A DNA stretch of 64,000 bases from CAVURW01 sp963743595 (GCA_963743595.1 CAVURW010000039.1:20797-84796); one strand, 5' to 3'. Positions 26,889 through 36,919 are shown, numbered from the stretch's first letter. The notes: generated by a model from the letters alone, not told the origin. Numbers and translations: made by a program.

Positions 26889-27550
26889 GGCAGCTCCTTC
26901 AGCCCCAAGTTACGGAATTCAATCGCATACCCTTCGGATTCCAGGGCGATGTAGCCGGTGGGCTGCCCGCAGTTCGTGAACCGGCTCACCTCCGCGCCAT
27001 TGAACCAAACGATCAGCGTGCTTCCCTGCGCCGTCACTTCCACGGTGTTCCATTCGCCGGCCGGTTCCATCCGTTTTTCGCTGGCTGGTGCCTTAAATCT
27101 CGTGTTCTTGTCTCCGTCTGGCGTACTCCCGAAGAGGTAACCGCCATCCATCGTTAGCTGGCACTGGTGCCAAATTGTACCATCGGCGGAGTTTCGAATG
27201 AAAATGCCGCTGTTGTAACTCTGCTTCGGCCCGGTCACAGGAACAAAGCGGCATTCCACGTGAAAGCTGCAATTCTTGAATTCCTTATCGAATCGAAGCA
27301 TCTCGTGGCCGCCATCACCGTCGCAAACCAACACCTGGCCCGAGTCATCCAGATGCCATTGGGCGCGGCCCAGCGGTTTGTTTGGCGGAATTGTCACGCG
27401 GGTCCATCCCTTTAGATCAGCCGAGGGCATAATGTTGGTCCAATCTTGCTGGTTTGGCAACGGAGTCGGCGATGGCGATGGATCGGCCATGGCGGGTACG
27501 GCGCAGAAGAGAATCGCGAGGGCAAGCAGGGATTTCAGGCACTTGGTCAT
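26885..27550 (-). CDS. DUF1080 (3-keto-disaccharide hydrolase-type) secreted protein
   Basis: The product is 221 residues with a signal peptide (MTKCLKSLLALAILFCAVPA). A Ser/Pro linker (DPSPSPTPLP) resembles the one in the downstream SGNH protein. The DUF1080 jelly roll follows (DWTNIMPSADLKGWTRV; then NSGIFIRNSADGTIWHQCQ; then EWNTVEVTAQGS). Members act on 3-keto sugars or bind carbohydrate. The pair suggests extracellular carbohydrate processing. Confidence 0.85.
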   Translation of the reverse strand: MTKCLKSLLALAILFCAVPAMADPSPSPTPLPNQQDWTNIMPSADLKGWTRVTIPPNKPLGRAQWHLDDSGQVLVCDGDGGHEMLRFDKEFKNCSFHVECRFVPVTGPKQSYNSGIFIRNSADGTIWHQCQLTMDGGYLFGSTPDGDKNTRFKAPASEKRMEPAGEWNTVEVTAQGSTLIVWFNGAEVSRFTNCGQPTGYIALESEGYAIEFRNLGLKELP

Positions 27551-27700
27551 AGCGATGGATTAAAAACGTTTAACTGCGCGCTATTGAAAAAGTTTCGCCC
27601 AAATCAATTCAATTCTTAATCCTGTCCTAGAAGGCAGTCATTTCATCCCTGGAGTAATTTGAATTTGCGACTTCACCCGGTCTAGGCATCTTACTCCATC

Positions 27701-28801
27701 ATGATTTTGGTTACTGGCGGTTCTGGATTTGTTGGGCGAGAAGTGGTTCAAGCCCTGGTCCAACACGGGCTGCCCGTGCGGATTCTCACGCGAAAGACCA
27801 TTCCCCTACCCTACCCCGGCGTGGAAGTGGTCACGGCTGACGTGCGTCGACCGGAGACACTGGCTTCTGCTTTCGCGGGAGTGACTGCGGTTATCCACCT
27901 GGTGGGGATTATTTTTGAGGATCAATCGACATTCGAAGAAGCCCACACGCAGGTCACCGCAAACGTGCTGGCTGCCGCGAAGAACGCGAATCCGTCCATG
28001 CGCTTCGTCCACTTGTCCTCCATAGGCACGCGCCCGAACGCGGTCTCCCGGTATCACATCACGAAGTGGGAAGCTGAAGAGCTCGTGCGGAAATCGGGCC
28101 TGCCGTGGACCATCTTTCGCGCCTCACTTATTTACGGACACGACGAGCGCGATCGCATTTTTCTGCTCATCGCGCGATTGATCAATCCACCGTTATCGTG
28201 GTTGTTCTTCCGCAGTTTTGCTGTGCTGGGCGGCGGGCGTTCGCAAATCCAGCCAGTAAGCGTTCGACATGTCGCGCAATGCCTGGTGAAAACGCTTTCC
28301 ACAGCCAGCACTCATTCGCAAACGATCGACCTAGTTGGCCCGACTCCGGTCACCTTCATCCAAATGGTAACAAAAATCGCAGAAGCGCAGAAAATAGGTG
28401 TGCTCCGTGAGCCCGTGGGTCTGCCGATTGTCACGTCCGTTCGCGCTGCGCTTTATCTCTACGCGCTCGCAGGCCCGTTCGTGATTTTCCTGCTGAAATT
28501 TGCGCCTACCAACAACATCTCTATGATGGCGGCCACGAACCTTTTTAATCCCACGCCGATCGAATGGGGCCTGCTTGCGGCGCTGTGGCTGGTCTCTCTC
28601 ATCGTTTTGTTCGCATGGCGAAGTCTCATCATCTTCAGCGTGCCGGTTTTCGCTGCGGCGCTCGGTTCGAAGCTTTTCGGCTTCTCTGAGCAGTTCAAAA
28701 TGGCCACAGAAGACAACATCGGCGACCCCTCCCCAGCGACGAAACTACTCGGCCTCACGAACGAGCCCTTAGACCAGGCTCTACGCGGATTCTTTCAATG
28801 A
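27701..28801 (+). CDS. NAD-dependent epimerase/dehydratase with C-terminal membrane region
   Basis: An extended short-chain dehydrogenase of 366 residues: the Rossmann motif TGGSGFVG is at residues 5-12, and the catalytic region HLSSIGTR with RYHITKWEAEE supplies a Y-x-x-x-K pair. It resembles the NDUFA9-like or complex-I-associated atypical SDRs. Residues 240 onwards hold about three hydrophobic segments, which is unusual and suggests membrane attachment. Its substrate is unknown. The stop is about 100 bases from the integrase gene's end on the opposite strand. Confidence 0.8.
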   Translation: MILVTGGSGFVGREVVQALVQHGLPVRILTRKTIPLPYPGVEVVTADVRRPETLASAFAGVTAVIHLVGIIFEDQSTFEEAHTQVTANVLAAAKNANPSMRFVHLSSIGTRPNAVSRYHITKWEAEELVRKSGLPWTIFRASLIYGHDERDRIFLLIARLINPPLSWLFFRSFAVLGGGRSQIQPVSVRHVAQCLVKTLSTASTHSQTIDLVGPTPVTFIQMVTKIAEAQKIGVLREPVGLPIVTSVRAALYLYALAGPFVIFLLKFAPTNNISMMAATNLFNPTPIEWGLLAALWLVSLIVLFAWRSLIIFSVPVFAAALGSKLFGFSEQFKMATEDNIGDPSPATKLLGLTNEPLDQALRGFFQ

Positions 28802-28847
28802 AGTCGCAGGCGTGTTGACTCCCCCGTAGAGCAAGTTCCAGTTCAAT

Positions 28848-28952
28848 TGATGTATTCGGCTCCGGTGTTCGTGTCCCTTTTGGCTTTAAGCCCAGCGGGC
28901 CGGCCTCAACGTAGCCTGGGTCGTAGGTCGGGCGTAGACCTACTTTTTTGGG
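28848..28952. repeat. Mosaic intergenic repeat, copy at the integrase 3' end
   Basis: Contains the module ctttaagcccagcgggcc and acgtagcctgggtcgt. On the reverse strand it matches 61634-61690 for about 55 bases with few differences, and the module with gacacgaacaccggagccga matches 61733-61780. The integrase's last codons are translated from this repeat. Confidence 0.65.
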
Positions 28953-30198
28953 TTTGATTGAAGTCGTGACGAGACTGGCCAGGGTTTGCCGAGAGCACCA
29001 CAACATCTTGATTATCAGTATCTTGCGATTTAGAATATTTTGACTTTCTAGTGACTAGGTTTGACTTGTCTACCCGGTTCCGGACCAAATCTTGTGTGCC
29101 TATTTGTGTGCGTGATGTCAAACTGGGTAGGGTCAGTACGGCGTCCGCAACGGGTAAAAGCCCAGCATCGGTGTAGGTTTGGGTAGTTAGTTTGATGTCG
29201 TGATGGCGCATGACTTCCATCGCAAGGCGGGGATTGATTCCTGCCCGGGCCATATTGGTGGCGAGGGTGTAGCGGAGGGAGTGAAAATCGGCGCGTTTCC
29301 CATCAGCATTCACAAACTCAATGTCTGCCGCAGTCAAGTCCTGCCGAAACTGGGTCATGTTGGGGATGAGCAAAGCCAGCAATTTCGCAGGCGTAGGATT
29401 CTTGCGAACTTGTTTGACTAAATCTGGAAGGAGATCGGGATGCAGCGGAATGGTCGCTTGGCGATGGTTCTTGGTGATCGAAGCTCGAACGGTTATGAAC
29501 GGCTGAGTAACATCAAGATGGATATCGGAAGCCACGAGTTTGCCCAATTCACCCCGCCTGAGCCCGGTGTAGACGGCCATCAGGTAAACAAGCTTACGAG
29601 GCCCGGAAACCGAGAGGAGTCGTTGCATTTCTGCATTCGTAAACGCTCTGCGAACCCGAGTTTGTTTACCTGCGATCTGGACACGCTGCACACGTAGGAG
29701 TGGGTTCTTTACGATCCGTTCCTGGCGCTCCATCCAATTAAAGAGCCCGGAGACGGCTACAAAGTATTCTTTGAGTGTTTTGGGGGCACGCTTCTGTTTT
29801 CCGCGCCACTCGATGAAGCTGTCGGCTGTGACATCAGTCATGACATTCCAGCCGCAACCGCTGGCGACCTTCTGAATGACTCGGCCTAAAACGTAGATGT
29901 ACCGAGGTGTGAGACCTCGAGCGGCCACGTCGGCCAAGTAGCTTTTGAGATGCTGTTCTATCGTCATTTGTGCGACGTTGACTTGACTTTCGGTGGGGGC
30001 TAACCCAGCGGCCTCCAATTGCTTTTGTTGCATGATCTTTTCCAACGCTTGTTGGGCGACTCGTTTGTCCGAAGTATGCAAAGCGATATCGGTAATTTTG
30101 GCGTCACCGTCCAACCGATAACGTCCACGATAGAGACGAGCCGTTTCAATCTTCCCATTTTTCTTCGTGCGCTTGCGCCTGTAGACCATGTTGATCAT
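28906..30198 (-). CDS. Tyrosine recombinase/integrase
   Basis: A 430-residue phage-type integrase: an N-terminal arm-binding segment (1-75), a core-binding domain (80-165) and a catalytic domain. The catalytic residues are R214 (YTGLRRGEL), K243, H306-x-x-R309 (FHSLRYTL), H332-H333 and the nucleophile Y342 (TQTYTDA). It catalyses site-specific recombination of an integrated element. The last about 17 residues are encoded by an intergenic repeat. The gene overlaps the excisionase-like gene by four bases. Confidence 0.92.
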   Translation of the reverse strand: MINMVYRRKRTKKNGKIETARLYRGRYRLDGDAKITDIALHTSDKRVAQQALEKIMQQKQLEAAGLAPTESQVNVAQMTIEQHLKSYLADVAARGLTPRYIYVLGRVIQKVASGCGWNVMTDVTADSFIEWRGKQKRAPKTLKEYFVAVSGLFNWMERQERIVKNPLLRVQRVQIAGKQTRVRRAFTNAEMQRLLSVSGPRKLVYLMAVYTGLRRGELGKLVASDIHLDVTQPFITVRASITKNHRQATIPLHPDLLPDLVKQVRKNPTPAKLLALLIPNMTQFRQDLTAADIEFVNADGKRADFHSLRYTLATNMARAGINPRLAMEVMRHHDIKLTTQTYTDAGLLPVADAVLTLPSLTSRTQIGTQDLVRNRVDKSNLVTRKSKYSKSQDTDNQDVVVLSANPGQSRHDFNQTQKSRSTPDLRPRLR

Positions 30199-30437
30199 AT
30201 TTTCTTTTCCTTGTTGTCCCGCTTTTGTTTGAGCCGTTCCAGGTAGGTCGTTACGTCCGAGTTATAAAGTCGAGGTGAACTCAAAACTTTGACAGGTTTT
30301 GCGAGATCGCCTCGAGCGATAAGCCGACGGACAGATCGCGATGAAACACCCAGCTTTTCGGCAACATCTTCCAGACTCATCAAGTGTTCGTCGTCGAACT
30401 TAAATTTCGGAGAAAAGAGTAGATTATTATTATTCAT
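30195..30437 (-). CDS. Excisionase-like helix-turn-helix protein
   Basis: An 80-residue protein whose middle matches the MerR/Xis-type winged helix (LMSLEDVAEKLGVSSRSVRR, LIARGDL). The product is basic at its C-terminus. It immediately precedes and overlaps the integrase gene (ATGA), which is the usual place of a directionality factor or transcriptional regulator of an integrating element. Confidence 0.85.
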   Translation of the reverse strand: MNNNNLLFSPKFKFDDEHLMSLEDVAEKLGVSSRSVRRLIARGDLAKPVKVLSSPRLYNSDVTTYLERLKQKRDNKEKKI

Positions 30438-30770
30438 ATGTCGAGTAATTAGAGCGTAACGTCACCATTTCGGGTAGCGTACGAGGCGGCATAGTCGGAC
30501 TGCATAAAATAAGTGAACCACATCCACGGCGACCCGTGTCGTGTACCGGTGGCACTTGTCGCATGTCCCGTGAAAATATTAGCGTGGTACCGGCTGCCGG
30601 AACCACGGAGGATTAAGGGGTGGTCGGCTGGCCACCACGCTACGCCTTTTTGGAGGCTTCGCTCATGGCCTGCTCTGGTCTGATCTTTTGGTGACGCCAC
30701 GCCGACACAAAATCGATATTCAGGGGTAACGCGCAGACCGTCGCAGCCATGGGTCGCCAACTCGAACACC

Positions 30771-31187
30771 TTAAAACCCGATGCTTTTGCCCTGCTGCTT
30801 TTGTTGCTCTGGTGCGTGCTCTCTGTGAGCAGAAACCGATATCGGATGAGATTGCCCGAGGCTTCTCCGATCCAGTTCCCGGTAATAGTCGTCAACAACC
30901 TTGTATTTATCCGGTCTCTTGAGCGATTGAAGAACGTCGCTGACGGATAGTCGATCTTCCGACTGCGGTAAGCCCGAGTAGAGTCGATCCTTTTCGATGG
31001 TGTGAACGGTAGCCGATTCCCTGCCGCGCGAGGTGGCGACATAACACGCTTTGCTGCCGAGCTTTTCAGCGGCCACGACGACGTGATCCGCCGTCTTGCC
31101 CTGGGACTTATGCGAGGTGAGAACGTAACCGTGAGCGATTTGGTTATAGTCCGCCGGGATGAGCTTGCCCTCAAAGGTGATTGCGAA
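30771..31187 (-). pseudogene. C-terminal remnant of a MobF (TraI/TrwC-type) relaxase-helicase
   Basis: The frame is open from 31187, directly after a TAA, to the stop at 30771. It encodes the end of a superfamily-1 helicase domain: HGYVLTSHKSQGKTADHVVV (motif V-like) and YVATSRGRES (motif VI-like). A charged tail follows. The relaxase (three-His) domain and most of the helicase are absent; the break falls right at the gene end of the next ORF. It shows that a conjugative or mobilisable plasmid contributed DNA here. Confidence 0.8.
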
Positions 31188-31192
31188 TTAGT

Positions 31193-32200
31193 TCAGTCAG
31201 CAGTTTTCTTCTCCATCGTGAAAATATAAGGGTGGTCCTTGTCCCCGACATAGAAGTATGGACTACGATAATTTATCGAATAAAAAAACGCTGCGTTCGG
31301 AAAGTCTTCGCTGACCGGATTCCAAAGGGAGTCACTCGCCCGGTAAACATATCCTGAATCTAAAGGTTGAACGAGGAATGCTTTACCATGTACATAACAT
31401 TCGATTTTTCCCCTATTGTCGCTTAGGGGGGTCGCCTCTCCCCCGAGATTTTTGATCACTTCCCGGAAATAGGCTGAGTCAAGATCTAATTGGTTCACTT
31501 TGTAGGCGGGATGATTTAATCGTGAACCATCTGCGTTTACTATAATTCCATAGAAAAGTATGGGCATCCGATTTTGGATTGTATTGCCCGCATATTGGTA
31601 CAAATCCAACCACTGCACAGTTTCTAATTGCTTTTCGTCTAACTGAAATGGATTCACCACAGTAAACTTTGGTTTAAAAAAAAGAAATGCGTTAGGTTTT
31701 TCGGATATCACAAGCCCAATGGTTAAATATAGAAGCACGGTGTTACACAAAACGTCGATCGATTTTAAGGAATGAATTCGGACCATTTGGCGCATCGAAT
31801 TAAATTGTTTCCCTACACTAAAAGAAGTGGATACCCAGTATAGGCTGGAGCTCAGCAAACAGATTATGATTAGATTTTCAATCCATGGCATTTTTGAAAC
31901 AGGATCGAATAGCATTGCCGAATAATACATAAATGAGGCTACGATAGGCAGTAGCAGCAAGCTAATTGCGATTGTTGCTACACAGTAACCAGCCCCAGGA
32001 ATATTTCCTACAAAAGCACTTAGCGGTAAGAGAAAAAGCTTAAGATAGTACGAACATGGATCGCTTTCGCGGAAGACTAGGAAATTGAACAGGAGCCATA
32101 CCACGCCAATTGCAAACACGAATCCGATATCACCAAACGCTAGAGAAATCGGAATGCACCACATTAGACAAAACGCCAAACACGACACCACGGTTTTCAT
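31193..32200 (-). CDS. Multi-pass membrane protein, unknown
   Basis: A 335-residue protein with about six membrane helices in the first 175 residues and a soluble C-terminal domain. The last residues read YIFTMEKKTAD. The gene is AT-rich. It overlaps the next upstream gene by four bases, making a two-gene operon of membrane proteins. I do not recognise the family. Confidence 0.6.
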   Translation of the reverse strand: MKTVVSCLAFCLMWCIPISLAFGDIGFVFAIGVVWLLFNFLVFRESDPCSYYLKLFLLPLSAFVGNIPGAGYCVATIAISLLLLPIVASFMYYSAMLFDPVSKMPWIENLIIICLLSSSLYWVSTSFSVGKQFNSMRQMVRIHSLKSIDVLCNTVLLYLTIGLVISEKPNAFLFFKPKFTVVNPFQLDEKQLETVQWLDLYQYAGNTIQNRMPILFYGIIVNADGSRLNHPAYKVNQLDLDSAYFREVIKNLGGEATPLSDNRGKIECYVHGKAFLVQPLDSGYVYRASDSLWNPVSEDFPNAAFFYSINYRSPYFYVGDKDHPYIFTMEKKTAD

Positions 32201-32871
32201 TTGTCACCTCTTCTTAAAAATAGGAGATGGCTATCGGTGTAAACTGCCAAATAAATCGGTATGGGAGGGGGACCCTTGTAGACGACGACGTGTGCGTTAC
32301 CGCGAAACGACTGGAACTCATCTGGAAAGGCATGAATAAGATCTTGAATATCCCATCCAAAAACAATAACGCCCTTTTCCGTTATGGATGCAGGCTGTAG
32401 TTTATAATAGGAAATAAGGCGGGCGGTCTCACTATCATCCTTGTCATTCAAATGCTCAATAAATCGCGAGGGGAAACCGTTTTTTTCGGAAGAAAGTGTC
32501 CACCCAAAAGCAATACTATTCGGTTCAATTCGTTCGTCATTATCAAAAGATTGCTCAAGCTGTTGGTCTGCGAGATTCCGCGAAGAATGTTCTAATCGCT
32601 CGATCTTAAAGCGTGAGCTCACATTAGTTTTAACAGCGGATAGGGTGGCGAGAAAGGCGCAGCAGAAAACTGAGTTAATAATCCCGACTGTTATCGGGGT
32701 TCGAACCTTCGTGAAATAAGCGATAGCGTAAAAGGCAGAAAAGATTAAAATTTCCATACAGAGTAAAGGCGGCAATTGCAGATAATCATTTAATCCGCTC
32801 AAGTAGGGTGATGCAAGGATACGGTAAAATGTGAACATGATGTTGGGCTGTGTCAGGGGCAATTGGACCAT
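32197..32871 (-). CDS. Membrane protein, unknown
   Basis: A 224-residue protein with hydrophobic segments at about 33-53 and 61-80 and a soluble C-terminal domain. No motif is recognised. The upstream ATG at 32838 (MFTFYRILASPYL) may be the true start. It forms a pair with the 335-residue membrane protein through a GACAAATG overlap at 32197-32200. Confidence 0.55.
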   Translation of the reverse strand: MVQLPLTQPNIMFTFYRILASPYLSGLNDYLQLPPLLCMEILIFSAFYAIAYFTKVRTPITVGIINSVFCCAFLATLSAVKTNVSSRFKIERLEHSSRNLADQQLEQSFDNDERIEPNSIAFGWTLSSEKNGFPSRFIEHLNDKDDSETARLISYYKLQPASITEKGVIVFGWDIQDLIHAFPDEFQSFRGNAHVVVYKGPPPIPIYLAVYTDSHLLFLRRGDK

Positions 32872-33356
32872 TATTTGACTGAGAGATACAACAACGAAAG
32901 AGGAAAATGTGGTGCCCTATCAGGAACCCGATTTGCTCGAGTTATCAATGACCGTTGTTCCGTAAGCGTCCCGCTGAGCGCCTATTGACAGGTAATTTGA
33001 TGGAAGTTTTGATAAAAACGACAAAGAGTTCGTAAACGTCTAAGTTTAGGAAGTTTGACATATTTGATTTCTTTGATGCAGACTTTGATTAAGCGGTTCC
33101 CACCTCAACGTAAATGATTAAGATGCACGGCTATTTGTTATCGGTCCATCAAGGCCACATTTGATGTGGTGTTTTATGCAGGCATTCCTGGTCTTTAAGC
33201 TTGGGAAAAAACACGATGTGAACATCGTTCTCCACTTTTTCAACCGAGACCCCGCCTGCAGCTTCCTGCGGAACCTCTTTTTTATTGACTATTTTTAGCC
33301 GTTGTGTGTACTCCGAAAAGATCGCGGTTTTGACCTTCAAATGGCTAACGGAAGTC

Positions 33357-33470
33357 TTACGGATTCATCTTTTTCTGTCCTACGGAAGTAGCCACGGTTT
33401 TCTTCACGGATTGACTTTTGGAAGTATTTGTCGAGTCGCTTGCGTTTCCACTTTCGGGTCTCGTGGCCAT
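33357..33470 (-). CDS. Possible 37-residue protein, Ser/Thr-rich
   Basis: ATG at 33470 to TAA at 33357-33359 spells MATRPESGNASDSTNTSKSQ followed by a basic end. It has no clear ribosome binding site. Base composition does not decide whether it is real. Confidence 0.25.
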   Translation of the reverse strand: MATRPESGNASDSTNTSKSQSVKKTVATSVGQKKMNP

Positions 33471-33559
33471 CTCAATTGGCGGCGCTTTTTCGTCTCAACT
33501 TTCGTAACAGATTTTTCTCACGCTTTTCCAACGGCCTTCCAATTCGAGTAAAATCGACG

Positions 33560-33742
33560 TCACATTTTCAGGAACATTTCTGTCTCAGATTCTTTCACAA
33601 ACACCTTGCCGAAGGCGAAGGGGTTGGTGTCCGTGGGATGCAGGATGAATTCGGAGAGTTTTGAGGGCTCCGGGTTTTGTGCGAGATTGTCGGCGGCGAG
33701 CGGGTCGGGGCAGAAATTGGGAAGGCTGATTTTGAGGAGCAT
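33560..33742 (-). CDS. Possible 60-residue protein
   Basis: ATG at 33742 gives a peptide with an ordered middle (EPSKLSEFILHPTDTNPFAF) that does not look random. It lies in the plasmid-like region. No family is recognised. Confidence 0.3.
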   Translation of the reverse strand: MLLKISLPNFCPDPLAADNLAQNPEPSKLSEFILHPTDTNPFAFGKVFVKESETEMFLKM

Positions 33743-34607
33743 TTAGGGTGTGAAGCTGGATGCAGTTGGTGAAGTGGAGATGGTGCCGGTGAGATCGGTT
33801 GAGAAGTGAACAGATTGAGCTTCGGGAGAGGGCTGTTTGTGGATCGGAAGTGGGGGATTTGGGCGGGAAGATTGTCGGCGAAGCGCGTGTGTTTTCGCAA
33901 GCCGATTTAGCTCGAAAGATTTCTCATTAGCTCAATTGCGAACGACGTGCAGGATAACGCCAGCGACCATCGGGAGCCGAGACTATATCCCACCCCGTAG
34001 AGCTAATGGATCTGCGTCAGGAATATTCACAAGGTGACCCTAGCATTTTCCCTACAACACGACCAGACTTCCGGCCTTTCCCGATCCACCTTCCCTAGCC
34101 CAAGCGGCAATGAGCGTTCGGGTCGGGTTTGGGGCAGGATACAGGCCCCAAGGCGACGGGCGACATTCCCCCCGATGTTTTCCAAACCGGGGGATGGAGA
34201 GGGCGACCGCCCGGTCCGAAGCTGACTTTACTGTCTTTCTGCATTCTGATCGCCAAAGCTGACCGAGGCGAGGCTTGGGGAGTCCGAGGTGAGCGACGCG
34301 ATCCATACCCTAACCTGGCGATTTGCCACCAGGCGGATCGACCATTAACCTTCCGTCAACCCCATCCTGCCGACCGGCGACGGCCAGAAGGCCGTAGGGA
34401 GCTGACCACTCCTTTCCCTGGGGAAAGGTCGGGAATGGGGCGACAAACAACAAACCGCTTAAAACCCGACAGTGGTAAAAGACTTGACGGGGGGGTGACC
34501 TAAGAATATCCGGGATGAGTGAAAGCCGATATACAGGACTTTGCCTATCTCGGGAAATTCAAGGTTACCATTTCCGGCCACTTGTCAAGTTTGGCTAAAA
34601 TCGTGTA

Positions 34608-34657
34608 CTCCGCTAAACTAGAATCATTTTTCCAGTTTCACTCATTATTTAGCGGAG
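34608..34657. repeat. 10-bp inverted repeat upstream of the paralogue array
   Basis: ctccgctaaa at 34608-34617 and tttagcggag at 34648-34657 are perfect reverse complements with 30 bases between. The element is 50 bases before the array. It could be an operator or a weak stem-loop. Confidence 0.55.
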
Positions 34658-34707
34658 GGGTGCTTTCTCGAAAATGGACCTGATTCTATCAAGTGTATAG
34701 GAATACG

Positions 34708-35776
34708 ATGAAATATTTTTATTATATAGCCCCTGAGTTTACAGAGATTGATGATATTCTTGCTGTTCAGGAAAGCCTCAAAATATCTCCTGGTATTGAC
34801 ATTCGTGATCTAGAACAATCAGTAGAAATAAACCTAAGAACGTTTGATGAAATGAGCTGGGAGTTTTTTAATGACTGCCCTTACTATGTGCTAGTCGGTG
34901 CGTTTAGTCCGAATCCAGATGCATTTAATCGATTATACATGGTCCTTGCAAATCCTCAGATTGAAAAATTAGAACATTTCAGCGGCTCGGTACGTTATAA
35001 TGAGCGAGGAATTAAACAAGAGTACCCTTTGCTCAACACCTTAACAGTAGAGGTCCACTACCCTAATTTCACTATAGCCTTTGCTTGTCAAGATGCTAGT
35101 AAGTATCGTATCCTTCCAAACGGGGCGATTGAACTTGCTAGAATTGTGAAAGAAGTCTCGGGATATGAAATCGATAGAAATGCATTAGAAATACCAAGTG
35201 CTTCTATATCCACTATTTTGTTGCAACTAACTAATTTACTGGGAGACCAGCTATTTAGACAGTTGGAACCAAGTGCAAATAACAGATGCGACTTTGACGA
35301 TATATCACCCGATGAATTGAAAGATGTAATTACCATGACATATCTACACGTTGGCGACAAAATAACGTCAATGTATTGGAATGATGGTGGATATCAAGAC
35401 AAGAGTATACTTCACGAACTGACTACTATATTCCAAGAAAGGCCGGATGCTGATTGGTATAAGGGTTCATTAAATGTCACGTTCAAATCTTACCATGCCT
35501 CTGAAGAACTGAGAAAGTTCATTGATCATCAGACCAATATAATCATCCCGGTCGGAGGCTGGTTATTAAGCGATCACCTAAAAATCCCGAATGCTTGACT
35601 GTCGGTTTTCGAATCATGGAAAAAGGCTACCAGTTCATCGCACTTCGAGAGAATCAGCCACTTCTTGGAGGTGCTCCTCTGGCGCCAGAAATACAAGAGT
35701 GTCTGGACATGATGGGGGTTGACATGACCTGGTCTGTGCCCTAAGGAAAGTACTTGGAGCGGTTCATCCAAAATAA
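34708..35776 (+). pseudogene. Paralogue array, copy 1 (broken)
   Basis: From the ATG at 34708 (ribosome site AGGAAT) the product resembles the later copies: WYKGSLNVTFKS, IDHQTNIIIPVGGW. At the A-run 35580-35584 the frame is lost. Adding one A restores a continuation NPECLTVGFRIMEKGYQF, matching the other copies. A second break near 35735 is needed to reach the conserved ending LRKVLGAVHPK and the stop at 35774-35776. It is the most diverged member and probably dead, or two sequencing indels. Confidence 0.65.
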
Positions 35777-35855
35777 AAGCTATGGAGTGTCTCCCCTGCT
35801 CAAATGGCTGACGCTCTGGAGAAGACGCTCACGATACTCTTAGAAAGAATCAACC

Positions 35856-36851
35856 ATGAATCACTTCTTTTACTTAGGGAAATCCCAGCTAGCCCTTTCG
35901 GATATAATAGCTATTGAAAAAAAGATTCGTGAGTCAAAAACTATTCAATTAATTGAGGGTCCCGTTCAGCTTGAGTTTGGAATTAAAAACTTTGTTCCTG
36001 TAAACTGGGATCACTTTGCCAGTTTTGCTCACTATTCAATGGAAGGCGGGTTCAAAGAATTGGGGCCTCGTTCCATCGAACGGTTGGTGACCATTTTTAG
36101 AAAAGAAGGCTTGGTTAAAACCAGTATATGGGGATCGATCCAATATCACGCAAAAGGAGTCAAGCCATCCTCCAAATCGGATACAAATGAGATAGGTGTC
36201 GGTCCATTCAGAGATAAGCTAGGTGTGGGTTTTATTTTTCAGAAAACCAGTCCTTATACAAAATATTGTCAGGGTATTTTAGTTAAAGGAAACAAACTGG
36301 ACGAATTTTATGATTTTATTCGAAAGTTGTCAGGACATCCCTTTCCAGAAAATACCACGAACGAACTTTTATTAGAACCATCTGAATTGGAATATGACTT
36401 TATCCAGAAAGCCTATGATCATCTGGGACAAAAAATAACTTCCATATCCTGGAGGTCGGGGTTGTTTGGAACCACAGATGAGATTCTTACTCAGCTCCAA
36501 GAGCTGTTTCAAGAGAAACCGGACGCCGATTGGTACAAGGCTTCCATAACAGCCACTTTGAAATCTTTTCTAACTTTGGAAGAGTTTAGAAAAATGATCG
36601 ATCACAAAACCAATGCCATCGTCCCCTTGGGTGTCTGGATTCTGAAGGAAGATAAGAAGAATCCGGAAGGTCTTATGCCTCTCATTCGGGTCATGGAAAA
36701 AGGTTATCAGTTTATGGTCAGGGGCGAACAGCCGCTTCATGAAGGCGCTAAGATCACCCCGGAAATGCAAGGCTATATGGATTTAATGGGCATCGACATG
36801 ACTAAAGCGACCACTTTAAAAAAAATACAGGGAGAAGTTCATCCCCAATAG
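35856..36851 (+). CDS. Paralogue array, copy 2, unknown family
   Basis: A 331-residue protein without signal peptide or membrane segment. Conserved elements shared by the array are the N-terminal FFYLGKSQLALSDIIAIEKK, the phrase SISWRSGLFG, the region EKPDADWYKASITATLKS, the IDHKTN box, GYQF.. GEQPLHEG and a C-terminal GIDMTKAT. Its first about 135 bases are almost identical to those of copy 3, although the rest diverges, a sign of recent duplication or gene conversion. I know no family with this pattern. Confidence 0.75.
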   Translation: MNHFFYLGKSQLALSDIIAIEKKIRESKTIQLIEGPVQLEFGIKNFVPVNWDHFASFAHYSMEGGFKELGPRSIERLVTIFRKEGLVKTSIWGSIQYHAKGVKPSSKSDTNEIGVGPFRDKLGVGFIFQKTSPYTKYCQGILVKGNKLDEFYDFIRKLSGHPFPENTTNELLLEPSELEYDFIQKAYDHLGQKITSISWRSGLFGTTDEILTQLQELFQEKPDADWYKASITATLKSFLTLEEFRKMIDHKTNAIVPLGVWILKEDKKNPEGLMPLIRVMEKGYQFMVRGEQPLHEGAKITPEMQGYMDLMGIDMTKATTLKKIQGEVHPQ

Positions 36852-36856
36852 CGCCT

Positions 36857-36919
36857 ATGTTAATGGAAATGGTTCAACAACCGATTCTAGAGAAATCTAG
36901 GACTTCTTCAAGCTCATGA
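36857..36919 (+). CDS. Possible 20-residue leader in front of copy 3
   Basis: ATG at 36857 opens MLMEMVQQPILEKSRTSSSS and stops in an ATGA overlap with the start of copy 3 (36916-36919). The corresponding bases before copy 4 are open and fused in-frame to it. This could be a leader whose translation couples to copy 3. Confidence 0.3.
   Translation: MLMEMVQQPILEKSRTSSSS

Larger units (their letters stand above)
32872..34692. other. 1.8-kb low-coding region with plasmid-like GC-rich block
   Basis: No convincing long gene is visible. A 60-codon minus frame (33560-33742, MLLKISLPNFCPDPLAAD) and a 37-codon frame (33357-33470, MATRPESGNASDSTNTS) are possible small genes. Around 34040-34500 the sequence becomes GC-rich and holds two hairpins: cggcc-agaa-ggccg at 34381-34394 and cctttccc-tg-gggaaagg at 34411-34428. 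It then reverts to AT-rich sequence. This resembles the intergenic or oriT region of a plasmid. Confidence 0.45.

Noticed and set aside
33149..33340. 63-residue minus frame
   Set aside because: No start with ribosome site and no recognisable pattern; it lies in the plasmid-like non-coding block.
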